NCBI GenBank assembly: GCA_949316235.1
Contig: OX438760.1
Coordinates: forward strand, 684,501 to 748,500
Length of the DNA: 64,000 bases
DNA from: Oegoconia quadripuncta
Taxonomy: Eukaryota > Arthropoda > Insecta > Lepidoptera > Autostichidae
Direction of reading: 5' to 3'
Shown: piece after piece, positions 11,965-27,034 of the stretch
Layout of the letters: the number at the start of each line of letters is the position of its first letter
Numbering within the stretch: the first letter of the stretch is position 1
Translations under genes and position numbers: made by a program
Notes under the pieces: generated by a model
The model's database searches: none
Told to the model about the DNA's origin: nothing
Seen by the model: only the letters and a program-made list of their open reading frames with translations

Positions 11965-14900
11965 CTGAAAATATAATAGAAAATGTGCGATAACACAATG
12001 AGAAGTTGTATAACGGACCCGTTACGTTCTTATTCTATCTCCGGGTATTATGCTCTTATTATATTCGTGAGATTTGTAATAAAGACTACGTTGTAAGTTG
12101 GGTGCTTTAAAGATGGAGGGGAATAGCTGTGATTTATTCGTCTGTTCATTTTATTTTTTTGTGAATAAAAATGTCATGTAATATTATAGTCCATTAAAAT
12201 AATACGTAATTTTTGTGGGTTACACCACAAATATAAATAAATAAAAGGTATTTATTCACCACAAAGTTGAGTTAATTGATAATAAATTAGGTCAAACTGT
12301 GATGAAAAGGTAGGGACTCAGTAGATTTGCTGATTTTCAGCCCCCCCAAGTAGAGTAATTGCTGCCACTAAGGAATAAATTACTATTACTCTATGAATAA
12401 ATTTAAACATTAACTAAAAGTAAACAAAAACAAAAAACTATATCTAAAAACAACTGCAAGTGATAAACCATAAAAAGCTAGACACGACAAGGTATCATAT
12501 AGGTAGGTATTTGGTAAATTTTCAATACTTATGATGTGTGATTGTGCGAGTGAATTTAATTGTTCTCTAATTATTATTACTAATTTTACAAATTTCAATC
12601 ATATCCGAATCATACTGGCTGAGAAACACCCGTCCAAGGAACTATTTATGTAAGGTAAAATGCACACATCACGTGGCCAGGTGTGAAGTTTTTCGGAAGG
12701 ACCATATGCATGCGGTTTTTTGTTTATGTAAGTACCACATCTTACATTCCCTCTTGAAAGTGCGTAGTGATCCACGTTTTTTAAGAAGAGGGGGTAAATC
12801 ATTCCAGCACTACAACTACCTATAATCTCCTATAATCATAAGTGTAAGATACGTGTTAGGTGTAGTGGTTAGGAACGCTGATTGCTACACCAAAACGTCG
12901 TGGGTTAGAATCCCGCTAGGGGCATGTTTGTATGATGAATACGGACATGTTTACCCGAGTTATGGATGTTTTTCATTTATATGTATATGAATTTAGAAAT
13001 AAAGATTGTACTATGGATAGGTACTAGCGGATAAACATACATAAATATTTATATAAACGTCCATAATGACTCAGATAAAGGTAAATGTTCGTATTCATCA
13101 CACAAACATTTAGCTTTCGCGGGATTCGAACCCGCAACCGTTGCTTTCGCATACAAGCATTATAGTACAAAAAAAACAAATAATTTTTAAAATTTGGATA
13201 TAAATTATAAACTAAGGCATTGCTCTGCAGCAAGTGAGTATATAAAAATAATTAAATAATAAATAATCACATTATGAAAATGCAGGTATCACAAACCTAC
13301 ACCCGATGTAAATGTGTTAATAAATATAAATAATAAATATCTTTGCAACACAGCGCCATCTAGTTCCACACTAAGCAACTAGGCTTGTATTATGAATACC
13401 AGATGGTTGATAAACTACACATGTCTGTATTCATCATTCAAACATATATGTCCCTAATGGGATACGATATGTATCTAGATTGGAGAAAAACGAAGCGAAA
13501 ACTCATGTATTAGAACTTATGGTATCCTTTTTGCGTCGAGGGTTAATGATCACCTGCATCAAATTGAAGCACATGGCCACCAGCGCCATCCCCAGCATGA
13601 GGTACATGGAGCAGACGATGAACGAGGTCTGGATCCGCGGCGTGTACACGCGCTCGCCCGGGACGAAGTCGCCGAACCCGATGCTAAAAATACATCATTC
13701 ATATTAACCGCCTCCGTGGCTCAATGTAATCAACATTGGGTTTACGATTCGGAGGTCGCGGGTTCGATCCCCAGCGGGGTACATATTTAGTACTCGGTTT
13801 GGTTGGTGGTAGGGCATTTTAAATGTCCGCCTGGCTAGATACCACCATCATATCTAAATCTGCCGCCAAGCAGCAATGTTAATAGCACGTGTTGGGGTTT
13901 CCGGATCAGTACGCGTCCACCTTCGACCTCATCTTCACTTAACATCAGGTGTGATTGAGGTCAAGTACCAATCCGTTGTGCAAAAAATATATATAAATAT
14001 AAGCCGACAGTGTACATAAGTTATTTCAAAGTCAAAGTCAAAGTCAAAAAATATTTATTTCGTAGGATAAAGATTATCACTTGAAAACGTCACATTTTTT
14101 ATCTTAATATTAAAATTATTGACATTATTGCTCATTCGCAAAGCAGATTGTTAACGCAGCAGATTGTTGAAGCAGATTGGATTGTTAACTGTTCCATTCT
14201 ATAAAATTTTATGTGCCGACTGACAAAAACATTTGAAATATATGTATACACATGGTTATGACGATTTAAATAACAGGCAAGTGCATTTTCATAACTGCAG
14301 GTTGAAGAGAAGAGAGGCAACAAGATGTACAGTCGGCAACATAATTAAGGTAGAAGGCTTAATTTTTATGATATTATTAGGTCTTTACCTATGAAATTGG
14401 AGATTATTTTCTTCGTTAATCATAATGTACCAACTCCTACGATTCTATAGCTATTTCCAAATTTGTTTTTTTATTTGGAAAATAGAATATATTTTCGAGG
14501 TTTCACATGAAATATTTTTTAATGTCTGAGCTAAATCACTTAATAAAAAAAACTTGAACACAGCTCTTTTCATGAGCTTCCCATATTATTTCTTAGATTC
14601 GCAGAAACTTTTATAAAGCGGTTACTTTTAAAAATTAACACTGCCTATATTTAACTTACTGTTACCCGATAATACACACAAAGTTTAGCTAAATTTGGAT
14701 TTGCCTTTCCCAAAAATATTACAAAAATGTTTGTATGGAGAAAACAGTCTTAATGAAATTCTTCATACGAAACGCCAATTTCATAGGTAAGGACGTAATA
14801 TATGGAGGATCTTGATATTTTCGTTAACACCTATCATGTCATCATGAGATAGATAGATTTCAATTAGGCCCATTCAGAATGTTGCTTAAGCGTAGATCGG

Positions 14901-17900
14901 TGCTTGAGCATAGTTAGAAAGAGATGACGGTATACAAGTTACTTAAAGCTGTACTTTATTAACCGTCCTCAAGCGGATATCTCTGCTTGAATAACATCCT
15001 GTAGTACGGGCCTAACACTTGAATAACAATTTTCCTTTAGACTTTCTCCTGCATATATTTCTAAATAAAGACGTGCTACCCTAATTGTGTTGCCGACTGT
15101 ACATAATTAAATTTCTATATAAAAACCATGGAACATTGTTGGGCTTGCGCTATTTTGATACCCTAGACACGCTACTGTCATTGTCACGACTATTATCCCA
15201 ATTGTAGTCTGGACAAATGCTAAACACATCAACTGCACAGCCCATAGACTGAAATTCATTACATTAAAGTAATGATAGACCAACAAAAGTCTTAAAGTTT
15301 GATTGTAAAACGGTTTGTGGTAGCGAATTTACCATCTTATCTAAATCTGCCGCCAAACAGCAATGTTAAATAGCATCGTTGTGTTCCGGTTGTCAGACAT
15401 AAGATAGCTGGTCCTCCAAATGTGTTGGGGTTTCCGGGTCCGTACGCTTCCATCGTCAACCTCATTTTCACTTAACATCAGGTGTGATTGAGGGCAAGTA
15501 CCAACCCGTTGTGCATAAAAAGAAACTTGTAGGCGTCCGTCGAAAAACAAATTAAGAACAATATTTGCTCGCCAAGTGCGGGACTAGCTTGCTCAACATA
15601 CTAACAACTAAACAAACCTGCTGAGCGAGATAAAACAGAAGTAGGCACCATCGAGCTGGTCCCACTTCTCCCACATGCCGAACAGCATGGAGCCGAACAA
15701 TAAATATCTGAAACATGAAACATGAAACCAATATTACATCAATTACTGGAGCGTCGGTGGCTTATCGATTAAGACGCGGTGTCCCAATTTGGGAGGTCCG
15801 GGTTCGATTCCCAGGCAGGCCATGTACAGTCGGCAACACAATTAAGGTAGGAGGCTTAATTTTTGTAATGTTTTTTTTTTTTTTTTTTTTAAGAACACAA
15901 ACAGTCAAAGCATAATACAAGAAACATATTGGTAAAATAATAATTCTTTGACAAACAGTGTCCACAGATAAAATTTTTCAGAAAACATATTCATTTAACA
16001 CCACCAGAACTATAACAGACGAATACATCGACATGCCCAAAAAAAAAATATTTTTATTTACCTATATGTAATGGATCCCAAAAGTGCACGAACAATAATT
16101 GTTTATTGTCTAGACATGACACTGTGATAGCTATGAGAATTCGTTCCGGACACATTCCATTGAATAAATTCGCGTTTTTGATGGGGAAAGCCCCATCTCA
16201 TAATTGCTCAGAATGTGGGGTCGTGGAGGATATTTATCACATATTAATGGAGTGTGTCCGTAACGAGTCGCTCAGAAGACAAATAGTGGACATTTCTATG
16301 TTATGGTCGGTGGGGGGGTGCAATAGTGCTTTAGCGTCTCCGTTATCGGATTCAGCTAGAGCACTATACAAATTAGTTAAAGTAGGTGTCAACCTAAGGG
16401 GATGATGAACTACTAAGTGTACAATAGAGCGACATAGTCAATATTGACTAAGCTCTTAAAATTAAGATTAAAAAAAAAAAAAAAAGCCACTTCTGTTTTT
16501 TTTTTAATAATTTTTTATGTAAATTATATTTTATTCTTGTGCAGTAAATTATACTACATGAGCACAATACTCGATTCTTGCCATAAACAAAAAAGGGTTT
16601 GATAAATCAGAATACAGGGAGCCAGTGATACCCACGCACTTCTGTGGATTACCCTACCATTCAACCAAAACATAATGCACACAAAATGAGACTAACTATA
16701 ATCACTTAACTAAAACAAACTTAATTAATTTGTACTGGACTATCTTGCTGACATTTTTTTTTTTTTTTTTTTTTTTTTATATGAGAGGGCGGCAAACGAG
16801 CATGCGGGTCACCTGATGGAAAGCAATCACCGCCGCCCATGGACACCCGCAACACCAAAAGGGTCACAGATGCGTGGCCGGCCTTTGAGGAAGGTGTCCA
16901 CCCCAGAATAAGTAGGGCAGCCTGAGCGATGAGGGATTCTCCAGCACTAATAGTGCTGGTACCCTCCTGGGGTACTAACTCTTTAAATACCGCTACCATT
17001 CTGGAGAGAGACTGGAAGGTGGGCCTCCGGCGCCCTCGCTCACCGGACGAAGCGCAGTGGCAAAATGCCACTACTCAGACGTCGGTCTTCTGCGAGAGGG
17101 TGGTACTTCCCCGGTCGAGCCGGCCCATTCATGCTGCAAGCTAATAGCTTACAGCGTGGCTCTACCACTACATACTTTACATACAATACTTTTGACTTGT
17201 ATTGACCCAATGAAGAATTCAATATATCAATTTCAATGAAAGTTTTGTTATACGAATCACACGCACGCATAACAAAAGTATTTTTTCCAAAATTTGTTCT
17301 ATGCATCGGAACGCTAAAAAGCCGTTTGATTCGCACACTACGCTGAGGACAAATGAAGCCTAGCCTTTGCACTAGATAGGTGCTATCTATATAATGATGG
17401 TTCAGAATTTTATAAAGGAATATCTGGTCCTTAATATCTCAACGTACCATAAGTTGTTGTAGGTTCTTGGTTGGATTTTGTTATGTTTTCCTTTTCATCT
17501 GATCGGTGAATATCATTTAATCATATATGATAGATAAATTTCAGTTAAAATTAAATAACATACATATATACATAACCTCTCTTACAATACCGTCATCTCT
17601 CAATTATTTCTTATAAGTATATGTAACTTGTGGTTGACGGTGCTGGTATCACAATTATTTAGTACCTATAAGCTTAACATCCATCTATATTGTGATATTG
17701 TTTCTTGACCCAAATAAATGACCTCCGTGGTTCAATGTAAACAACATTGGGTTTACGATTTGAAGTTCGCGGGTTCGATCCCCAGCGGGGTACATGTTTA
17801 AATACTCGGTTTGGTTGGTGGTAGGGCATTTTATATGTCCGCCTGGCTAGCTACCACCATCTTATCTAAAAGCCACAAAAAAGCCAAACAGCAATGTTAA

Positions 17901-20900
17901 TAGGTTAATAGCGGCCTTAACACTAAGAGCGATCTCTTCCAGGCAACCTTTGGGTGTAGGAGTATAACTTTATAGAACAGGCAGGTTGTGCAAAATACGG
18001 ATGCAGATATAAAATACCTGCATAATCAATTACTTACTTGCTTTTTTTTGGTTACCAGCTTACCAAGCCTTACGGAGGATGTAGGCAAAATATCGTAATA
18101 GTGAATAGTTTCACACTCTATGTTAACCATTCTTATGAATGAAACACAGCTGATTCGGGCTACTTGGTAGTATTTTGTTGTGACATGTTTAAAGAGCATT
18201 TTCTCGAAATGTATGAGATCTATGTATCTCTACTGAGATCGCGTGCTTCATCTTCGGCCACATCATCGCTTCCCATCAGGTGAGATTGTGGTCAAATGTG
18301 TATCCAGTTAACCATAAAAAAAAATGTATTGAGTTTTGGGGAAAGTTGTAGAACGAAAGTTGTTCGTTATAATCGGGTACTTTTACACCCTTTCGGCTTA
18401 GTACCCCCTTTCCGACTAACCTTGTATTATATACATAAATAGCTATATATCTCTGACCACTATACCAAAAGGTTGCGGGTTCGAATCCCGCTAGGGGCAT
18501 ATGTTTGTGTGATGAATACGGACATGTGTACCCGAGTTATGGATGTTTTCATTTATAATAAGTATTAATTTACAAAAAGAATATATATTAATAATCAACC
18601 ATCTGGTATCCACAACACAAGCTTATAGTTGTTTACTATGGAACTAGATGGCGCTGTGTGTATGTCTAAGGATATTTATATTTATTTATTATTTATAGTG
18701 TTACGTTCAATAAAGAAGGCAAAATATTACAATTTATTTAAGCTACATACCCAACCAAAATAAACACGCAGACACTGAGTGGTACGGTGATAGTTTGAGC
18801 ATCGAAGGTAACGTAGCTAAACTCGCTGGAGCCCTGGCTCTCTTCAGTCCTATATCCTAACGGTTCCGACCAGCCTCGTAGGTGGGGGTCAGCTCTATGC
18901 GGGCTGGCCCATGGTTGAGGCATGGAAGTGCTTCGGAAGTAGTCTGGTCGCCTAGAAGACGGTTACATTAACAATATGAGTATTTTAAAACAATACATCA
19001 GCGAGCATATTTTATATTTACTATAATTACGTTTAACTGAGGAGGGTGAACTAAGTCAAGAAGCACCCTCATTTGAAAAATACAGTTTTGTTTTCATATA
19101 CCATAGCAACTCCAACTTAGGAGTTGCTATGGTATACCGAATTACACTACCCCGAAACACGTTTGACCGAAGAACGGTTGATCGATTCCGAGTACATTGC
19201 GGAGTTTGTTCATCATTAAAATTTTTAATTAAAACCAACTCCGCAATGTTCGGTTTCGTTCTGCTGATCTTCAATCCGACACTCTCCAACATAATTAACT
19301 GATAATATACGTAAATACTTAAGGCCATAACTCGAACATAGATCATGGATATTTCACAAATCTAATAAGTCATTGAACGCATCCCACACGGGCTCAAATA
19401 TCCATTATGCCTTAGTGTTTCAAATGTGGTTACTTTATTCATAAAAGGTCCATCAATCACATGAATGACAAATAACATCCATAATAATGAATACGTACGA
19501 GTAGAAAATATATGGCAAATTACCTTTGAAAATCCCTGTTTGGTTGCGGTGAATAAAGCAGATCTGGTTCACATCTCTGTGGCAGATTTCTATGTCGTGG
19601 CAGCCTTTCTACTTTATATCTATCCAGTTGATAATTATCTAATGTATGTCTGTCTAATGGATACCTGTCTACTGGATGTCTATTTACTACGTATCTGTCT
19701 TGTTGGTATCTATTTACTGGAGATAAATTTAGTGGACGTCTTGACGGATATCTGTCTAGTGTATGTTTATCGAATGTATGTCTTAATGGATAACTATCTA
19801 CTTGATGTCTATCTCTTAGGTGTCTGTCTTGATGTTGTCTATTTACCGGAGGTATATTTAGTGGATGCCTTGGCGGATATCTGTCTAGTGTATGTCTATC
19901 GAATGTGTGTCTGTCTAATGGACGCCTATCTAGTTTATATCTGTCTAATGGATAACTATCTAATTGATGCCTGTCTAATCTTTGTCTATTAAATGAGCGA
20001 TTAGCTACTGGTTGCCTATCTAATTTATGCTTATCTAAATGACGGTTGTCTAATGTATGTCTGTCTAATGTGTGCCTGTCTAGTGTATGTCTATTTAATA
20101 CTTGATGATCTAATGTATAGTTAACGTTATGCCCGTCAAACATTTTGTATCTGTCTAATGGAAATCTATCTAATATATGTCTATCTTGTGAATATCTGTT
20201 TGCACCATACCTATCAACGTAATATCTATCTGATGGATATGTATTATTAGGAGGACCTCTATAATTTGGACAGTGGATATCCATAGATCTGTAATCCATT
20301 GGGTATCTGTAATTTGGTATAATTCTATCTGCTACATCTCTATGATTTTGTCTGTGTTCTGTTGAATGTGTATGACGTGGGGAGCGATGGTCTGGTGTGA
20401 CATCAGAGTCTGAGTGTCGAGACCTCCAACCCTCTGGACGTTCTATGCTCTCCGGATCGCTGATTTCTAGCTAGAAATGAACAATCAATTGATAAAATTT
20501 TTGTTTTTCACGTAATATTATCATTTTTGGAATCATACACAATATGTTTATACCAGTGTTTAGGTGCTTCTGTGCGTACTTTAACAACTTTATTGCAAAA
20601 ATAGAGTATTCTATCGTCATCGATTTATAGCTTACCACTCGATATTTTACTTAAACACTGTCTATCAGTTACTTGGTTTCTAGTGTCTGACACATTCACC
20701 CCTCAATGGGGTCCTCATACCTTGTCCTAGTGAGAGGAGGTAATATTCTCGCAATACCTTCCATAGCTAACATCAGACTAATTAAAGAAATATAGTGTAA
20801 AACTAAGAAAAGAAAGTCCCTTCAGCAAATGGCAGTGAAGCCAATGAAATGCAATAAAACAGCACTAAAAAGAAGCATTCACTGGAAGCACATGCTTTCT

Positions 20901-23900
20901 GATGTCAAGATGCAGTGAGCACATTGTCGTGCCTAGACTAATAGAGTAATAGTGGCAGTAATAACAGTGAGAAAATTGCTTGACAGCTTGGAGATTGCGT
21001 TGGTTCGTGACCAGGTCCGAATACCATTTGCATCTCTTTCCGATTCACTAGCATGTTGATAAATGATAGGGTTACAAAGCGTACACCAATTTATCTGAAA
21101 GTCACCTAAGAAGTAAACCTGCGTCATCATCACCAACCCATAATATCAGTGAAAACCTGTAATTAGCTTTATGCTTCTTAAAATGCATCAATTTTATTAT
21201 AACCAGCTGTTGGTTTTCCGAAAAGAATAAAATAAAATAAAAAATAAACATCCCACTGCAGGGATATAGGCCTTCCCTAGTAAAATGAGGGACTGTCTGC
21301 TTCAAGCATACCTAGATAGAAGATTATTATACCTGTGTTCGTAATCTGGCCACTCGTCTCCTCGTGAAGCCAGGGCATCCGCGACAGAGGCAGACCAATG
21401 CGTAGAGACACTTAAACCAACGCGCCAAAAGTTCGCCTGTGAACCAAAATAATACTATGAATTTCATTGAAGATAATCGTGTACGCACCATTTACCTATT
21501 TGCATCTTCATGCATCAGAGACAAGGAGAAAGTCCTTAATTCGACTCTTAAATATTAATAAACCGACTTAGTATAAGCAAAGTAAGCAACTGCTTTGGGC
21601 ATCACATCTTAGGGACACCAAAATCGCAGAGCAGAAATGAGTCCATCAAGGCCTCATGCGATAATCTGCTCGCGTGGAGAACGAGTTGCATTTTGTCCGC
21701 CGATGTAGAACCGATCAGAAATACTAGAAATCTAATAATGGTACTGATAACCCATAGTGATGAAACGCTAAGGCCAACAAGCAATCTTAATTCAGCGTCG
21801 GTGACCACTTCCCGTCGGTGGCTCAACAGTTAAGACGTGGTTTCCCAATTTGGGAGGTCTCAGGCTGGCCATGTACCAATGAGTTTTTAAATTCAATTTA
21901 ATTACTTATGTGCACTTATCCGACTGCTCTTAACAACGGTGAAAGAAAACATCGTGAGGAAACCTGCATGCCTGAGAAATAAAAAATCAAAGGCATGTGA
22001 GGGGACTTCACATGCACCCGCATTGGGCCAGCGTGGTAGACTATGGCCCATTCTCTTATTATACGAGGGACGGTCTATATCCCTGAAGTGGGATGTTAAC
22101 GGGCTGATGATGATGACCACTTCAAGACAGTAAATCTATTAATTTCTCTATCAGTTTAAAGCGTCTTCTGTTCTCAATTTTGCTGTCAATGTAATATAAA
22201 CTGAGCTAACTTTACCAATATTAGCCAGGTACAGCAAAAACAGCGGCATCCCAAGCAATGCGTAGAAGATGGTCGTGACCTTCCCCCAGCTGGTGCGAGG
22301 TGAGAGATGGCCATAACCTGAAAGTTAAATCAAATTGAAACCGAGTAGAGGAAGTCAGCAGTTTCATTGACGGCTGGATGCATGAACAAAACTCTGATTA
22401 GGCCTTTCGCAGTCACCTGTTATGATGAGAGAGAGATGCTGGCAAGTGAGTAGAGAATCACGGATGAGAAGTTCATGTTTTACTTCTCTCTCACAAATAG
22501 TGGTGATGATGATAGTCAGATATAATAAGCTCTACTAACTACTGGAAATTATATTAATTGTTTCTCATGCAGCATTGCGTTTTTAAGGTCATGCAATGAG
22601 CTATGGCGAGGGCGATGCTCGGTGTTTCACTGCGTCGAATAATAGATGAAGAATCGAACGTCACCGATATAACCCAGCGGATTAGTGACTTGAAGTCGCA
22701 GTGGGCAGGGCACATAGCTCGAAGAACTGCAGCATGGGACGTCCACTCACAAGATGCCCAATGAAACGAAAAAAAATGTCGTAGGTAGTCGCTGGATGGT
22801 GGTTTCCAACCGGTAACTCCGGAAGTCTCGAGAGGCTTATGTTTAGCAATTGACGTCTTGTGATTGATATGATGATGATGAACTCTTTCTCACTCACTTA
22901 TGTTGGTGACGAGGATAAGCGAGCAAAAGAAAGCGGCTGAGCACACTGCCACCTTGAACCGTTGAACATTGGGCCTATCTTACTGCCGAAACTCAACTTC
23001 GACTGGAACCACATAAAACTTATATTTGACTCTTTCTCACTCACCTATGGTGGTGATGACAGTGAGCGAGTAGAGGAAGGCGGATGAAAAGCTCCACTGA
23101 CGACTGGACCGCCCCCCGTCCCACCCCCGCCGCACCGCCTTCACTATCTCACGCTGGTAAAAGCGGAGCACTAAGCTTATGCTGGAACAATATAAAAATA
23201 TAAAAATATATATATTTTGCACACCTAAACCAATCAACTAGTCCAAAATAAGCAAAGCTTGTACTATGAATGATAACGGATAAACATAAAAATATACATA
23301 CATAAATATTTATATAAAGATCCATGACTCGGGAATAAATGCTCGTATCACACAAACATTTACTCATCGCGGAATTCGAACCCAAATCCACTACGCCATT
23401 CGATCGTCTTAAATAACAAAACATAATAAAACAATTTAAAAAATATTACTTAAATATTAGATTAAGAAAGAAAGAAAAAAAAATCATTTATTAGTCACTG
23501 ATAGGCTCACAATGAGCTTAAAAAAAATGTCCCTAGACATACACACAGCGCCATTTAGTTCCACACTAAGCAATTAAGCTTGTATTATGGATACTAGATG
23601 CTTGAAATTTAACAAACACATCTACAACTCGGGTACACATGTCCATATTCATCATACAAAACATATGCCTCCAGAGGGATTCTAACCCGCCACCTCTAGA
23701 TATAGCGGTCAGGGTAACCACTACACCAAACAGACGTACCACGTAATTGGTACCACGTAAGCGCCCTAGAAGTAAGGATAAGGGGATAAACGTCTAATGA
23801 ATAGACGTATCGAGTTACCATTATTTACTTCTAGGGCGCTTACGTGGTACCAAATTTATTGAGCGAACGTAAGCGAAATAAACGATAATTTTTTTGTGAG

Positions 23901-26900
23901 CGAAAGCGAAGTACAACCTAATTGTGCATGTGTGAGTATCAATGAATGAGTATCAGATTGACTGTACACAAAACACACACAGTTTTTATTATGCTTTTAT
24001 AATTCTCTGTGATATTTTTTTTATAAATATAAATATATCATTGGACATATACAGACAGCGTCATCTAGTTCCACAGTAAGCTACTAGGCTTGTGTTGTGG
24101 AAACCAGATGGTTGATATACTACACAAATACATTTTTTTTTTGTAAATAAATACATAACTCGGGTACACTTGTCCGTATTCATCACACAAACATATGCCC
24201 CTAGCGGGATTCGAACCCGCGACCTTTTGGTACCGTTTATGATTTACCGCACCTTTTATGATTTGAATGTATTCTCTATTACTTTTACGATGTTACAGAA
24301 TTTGATATTTCAAGCCTTGTCGCCTTAATATTCTTGCTTGCTCCAAATCCCAATTCATTAAATTTTCTTCTCTTCACGCGGATCTCACCTGTCTTTCAAA
24401 GCCGTTTCGTTCAAAGGGTTAAGCCTCAACGTGACGTTTTGCCAGAGGTATAGGGTTGTGTTGTCTCTTTTACGCGCCATAAGGTTCTCTCTCTCCATCT
24501 CGCCTGCACCTTCTATTGCTTGAAACATAAATGCACCTGTAAAAAAAAAGATTAGTTGGAAATTCCTTAATGTATGTATCTTCATCGAAAGATGTATATA
24601 TTTGTGAACTGACATAGATTGGTGATGTGCGTATGTGATATTACAATGTTAACTATTAGTCGAATTTGACAGTTATTGATAAAGTTAATGAATTTGTATT
24701 TTTTTTATGCATCACGGGTTGGCACTTGACCTCAATCACACCTGAAAGGTGAAAGCGTACTGATCCAAAAACCCCATCTTATTTGGAGGACTAGCTATCT
24801 TATCTCTGACAACCGGAACACAACAATGCAATTAACATATACCATAGAATTTAGACAATAAGATGCAGTACCGACACATGATCAAAATAAATCTAACTAA
24901 TCTACTAGTTTATTTGTATATTTAATTATTGGTTCGATTATTTGTATATTTAATTATTGGTTCGATTATTTTTATATTTAATTATTGATTCGATTGTTTG
25001 TATATTTAATTATTGGTTCGATTGTTTGTATATTTAATTATTGGTTCGATTGTTTGTTGCTCAATCACGGCGAAACGGATGAACGGATTAGGATGAAATT
25101 TGGTATATACCAAATAATCCAGTAGTAACCCAGGATATGTTCTATCTATATATTTATTCCGATAAAGTGAGTAGTTCCCGAGGGATAAACAAATTTCCGC
25201 GATAAAGTTATTAGCTCGCTTGCGATCGATCGTTGAAGTTGGTCAACTAAGCGCTTTAGAAGTAAATTATGGTAACTCGATACGTTTATCCATTAGACGT
25301 TTATCCTCTTATCCTTACTTCTAAGGCGCTTACGCTGTACCAAATTTATCGATCGAACGCAAGCGAGCTAAACGATTATTAGCTATCATATGAGGTTCCT
25401 TTTTATCCTTTCTAATCCTAAAAACACTTTGATGAACAACAAACTGCAATCCTTCACTAAGCATCAATTCTGTAATTTGTCCTCAATTGTGATCCGTGGC
25501 TAACTGTAATTGGCATTCTACTGGTTTTTGGTTTATGGGTAATCGAAATATTTTTGATCGAAATCGATTACGGTTCCTTAGGGAAAGTTATTCGTAATCA
25601 GGAGTGGAGCCGCCAACAAACAGGAATATCACGAATTAAATTTCACCCAGTATAACAGAACATTAAAATTGTGAAGAGCAATCTAAAAGTAAGCAGTAGC
25701 TAGTTTTCGGTGTCGCAAAGTGGTATCAAGTCAGGTCCCCATCTCAGCATAGGTTATAGTCGAGAGGAATTAACTAAACGAGTTTTGTCACATAGAGTAC
25801 AGCATTAGGTAGTTTTCTTTTTTATCTACAATGGGTCAACACTTGACCTCAATCACACCTGATGTTAAGTGAAGGTGAAGCCGAAGGTGGAAGTGTACTG
25901 ACCCGGAAACCCCATCTTATTTGGCCGACTGGTTATCTTATCTCTTACAACCGGAATACAACAAATCTATTAACATTGCTGTTTGGCGGCAGACTTAGAT
26001 AAGATGGTGGTAGCTAGCCAGGCGGATATTTCAAATACCCTACCACCAACCAAACCGAGTACTAAACTTCACCCCACTGGGGATCGAACCCACGACCTCC
26101 GATTAGTAAACTCTGTTGTTTACATTGGGCCACGGAGGCGGTAGTAGAATGAATTCTTCATTCAACTGCCGAATAGCCAAGGCATGGAACTCCCTTCCGG
26201 CGTCAGTCTTTCCTGAATCCTACAACCTTGGGATCTTCAAGAGCAGAGTGAATAGGCATTTACTGGGATCGCGTGCTACATTTTCGACCACATCGTCACT
26301 TTCCATCAGGTGAGATTGTGGTCAAACGCGAATCCAGTCAATCATGAAAAAAAAAATTGTTCGTCGACGAAGTCGTAAACAACAGCTAGTTGTAGGTACA
26401 TCTTTAACACAATGTAAATCAACTATTCAGGCGAGTGACAGACTACAATCTTGAGCCAAATAGGTCATCAAGCTTGAGATAATAACTCACTGTGATGAAA
26501 ATTAACAGCTACAGAACTGTTTACATCTGCTCAATATTGTCACTGACATAATTAGGTAGACGAAACGTCTCAATCTGTCCAATATTTCAAAGAAAACCAT
26601 GACTCAAACAAATCAAATCTTCGTTTGACTCAATTCATTTTAACGTTATGGCTTTTAACGTTTAAATGCTATTATAACATTTCTGACTATCTAGATGATA
26701 AGCAAGCACGGACATAGACCGCTCGGTGATATTCAGCCTAATTATACAATATAATATAATTGTAACCCAAAACTTATTTAAAAGAGCAACCCTTGAGTTT
26801 CTTGCTCGTTCTTCTCTGGGGAGTCTACTTTGCGAATGAGCAATAATGTCAATAATTTTAATATTAAGATAAAAAATGTAACGTTTTCAAGTGATACTCT

Positions 26901-27002
26901 TTATCCTACGAAATAAATATCTTTTGACTTTTTGACTTATGGCTATTAATAAATGTAATTTAACCCCCGAAGAAAAAGAAGGGTGTTATGTATTTGACGG
27001 CG

Positions 27003-27034
<32 letters not shown>

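Noticed and set aside
19465..19992. A 175-codon plus-strand frame full of Leu/Val/Tyr/Cys repeats
   Set aside because: It is the antisense of the K2P repeat exon. Its periodicity is a mirror of the LDRH repeats, and the minus strand has the splice sites and conserved channel sequence.
22682..22963. Relic pore exon A as a working alternative exon
   Set aside because: Only half of the exon remains. Splicing to exon 4 would change the filter from IGYG to ISYG, and no proper acceptor with the right phase is visible.
24899..25060. CRISPR-like array at the 28-bp repeats
   Set aside because: The units are directly contiguous without unique spacers, and the surrounding DNA is clearly eukaryotic.
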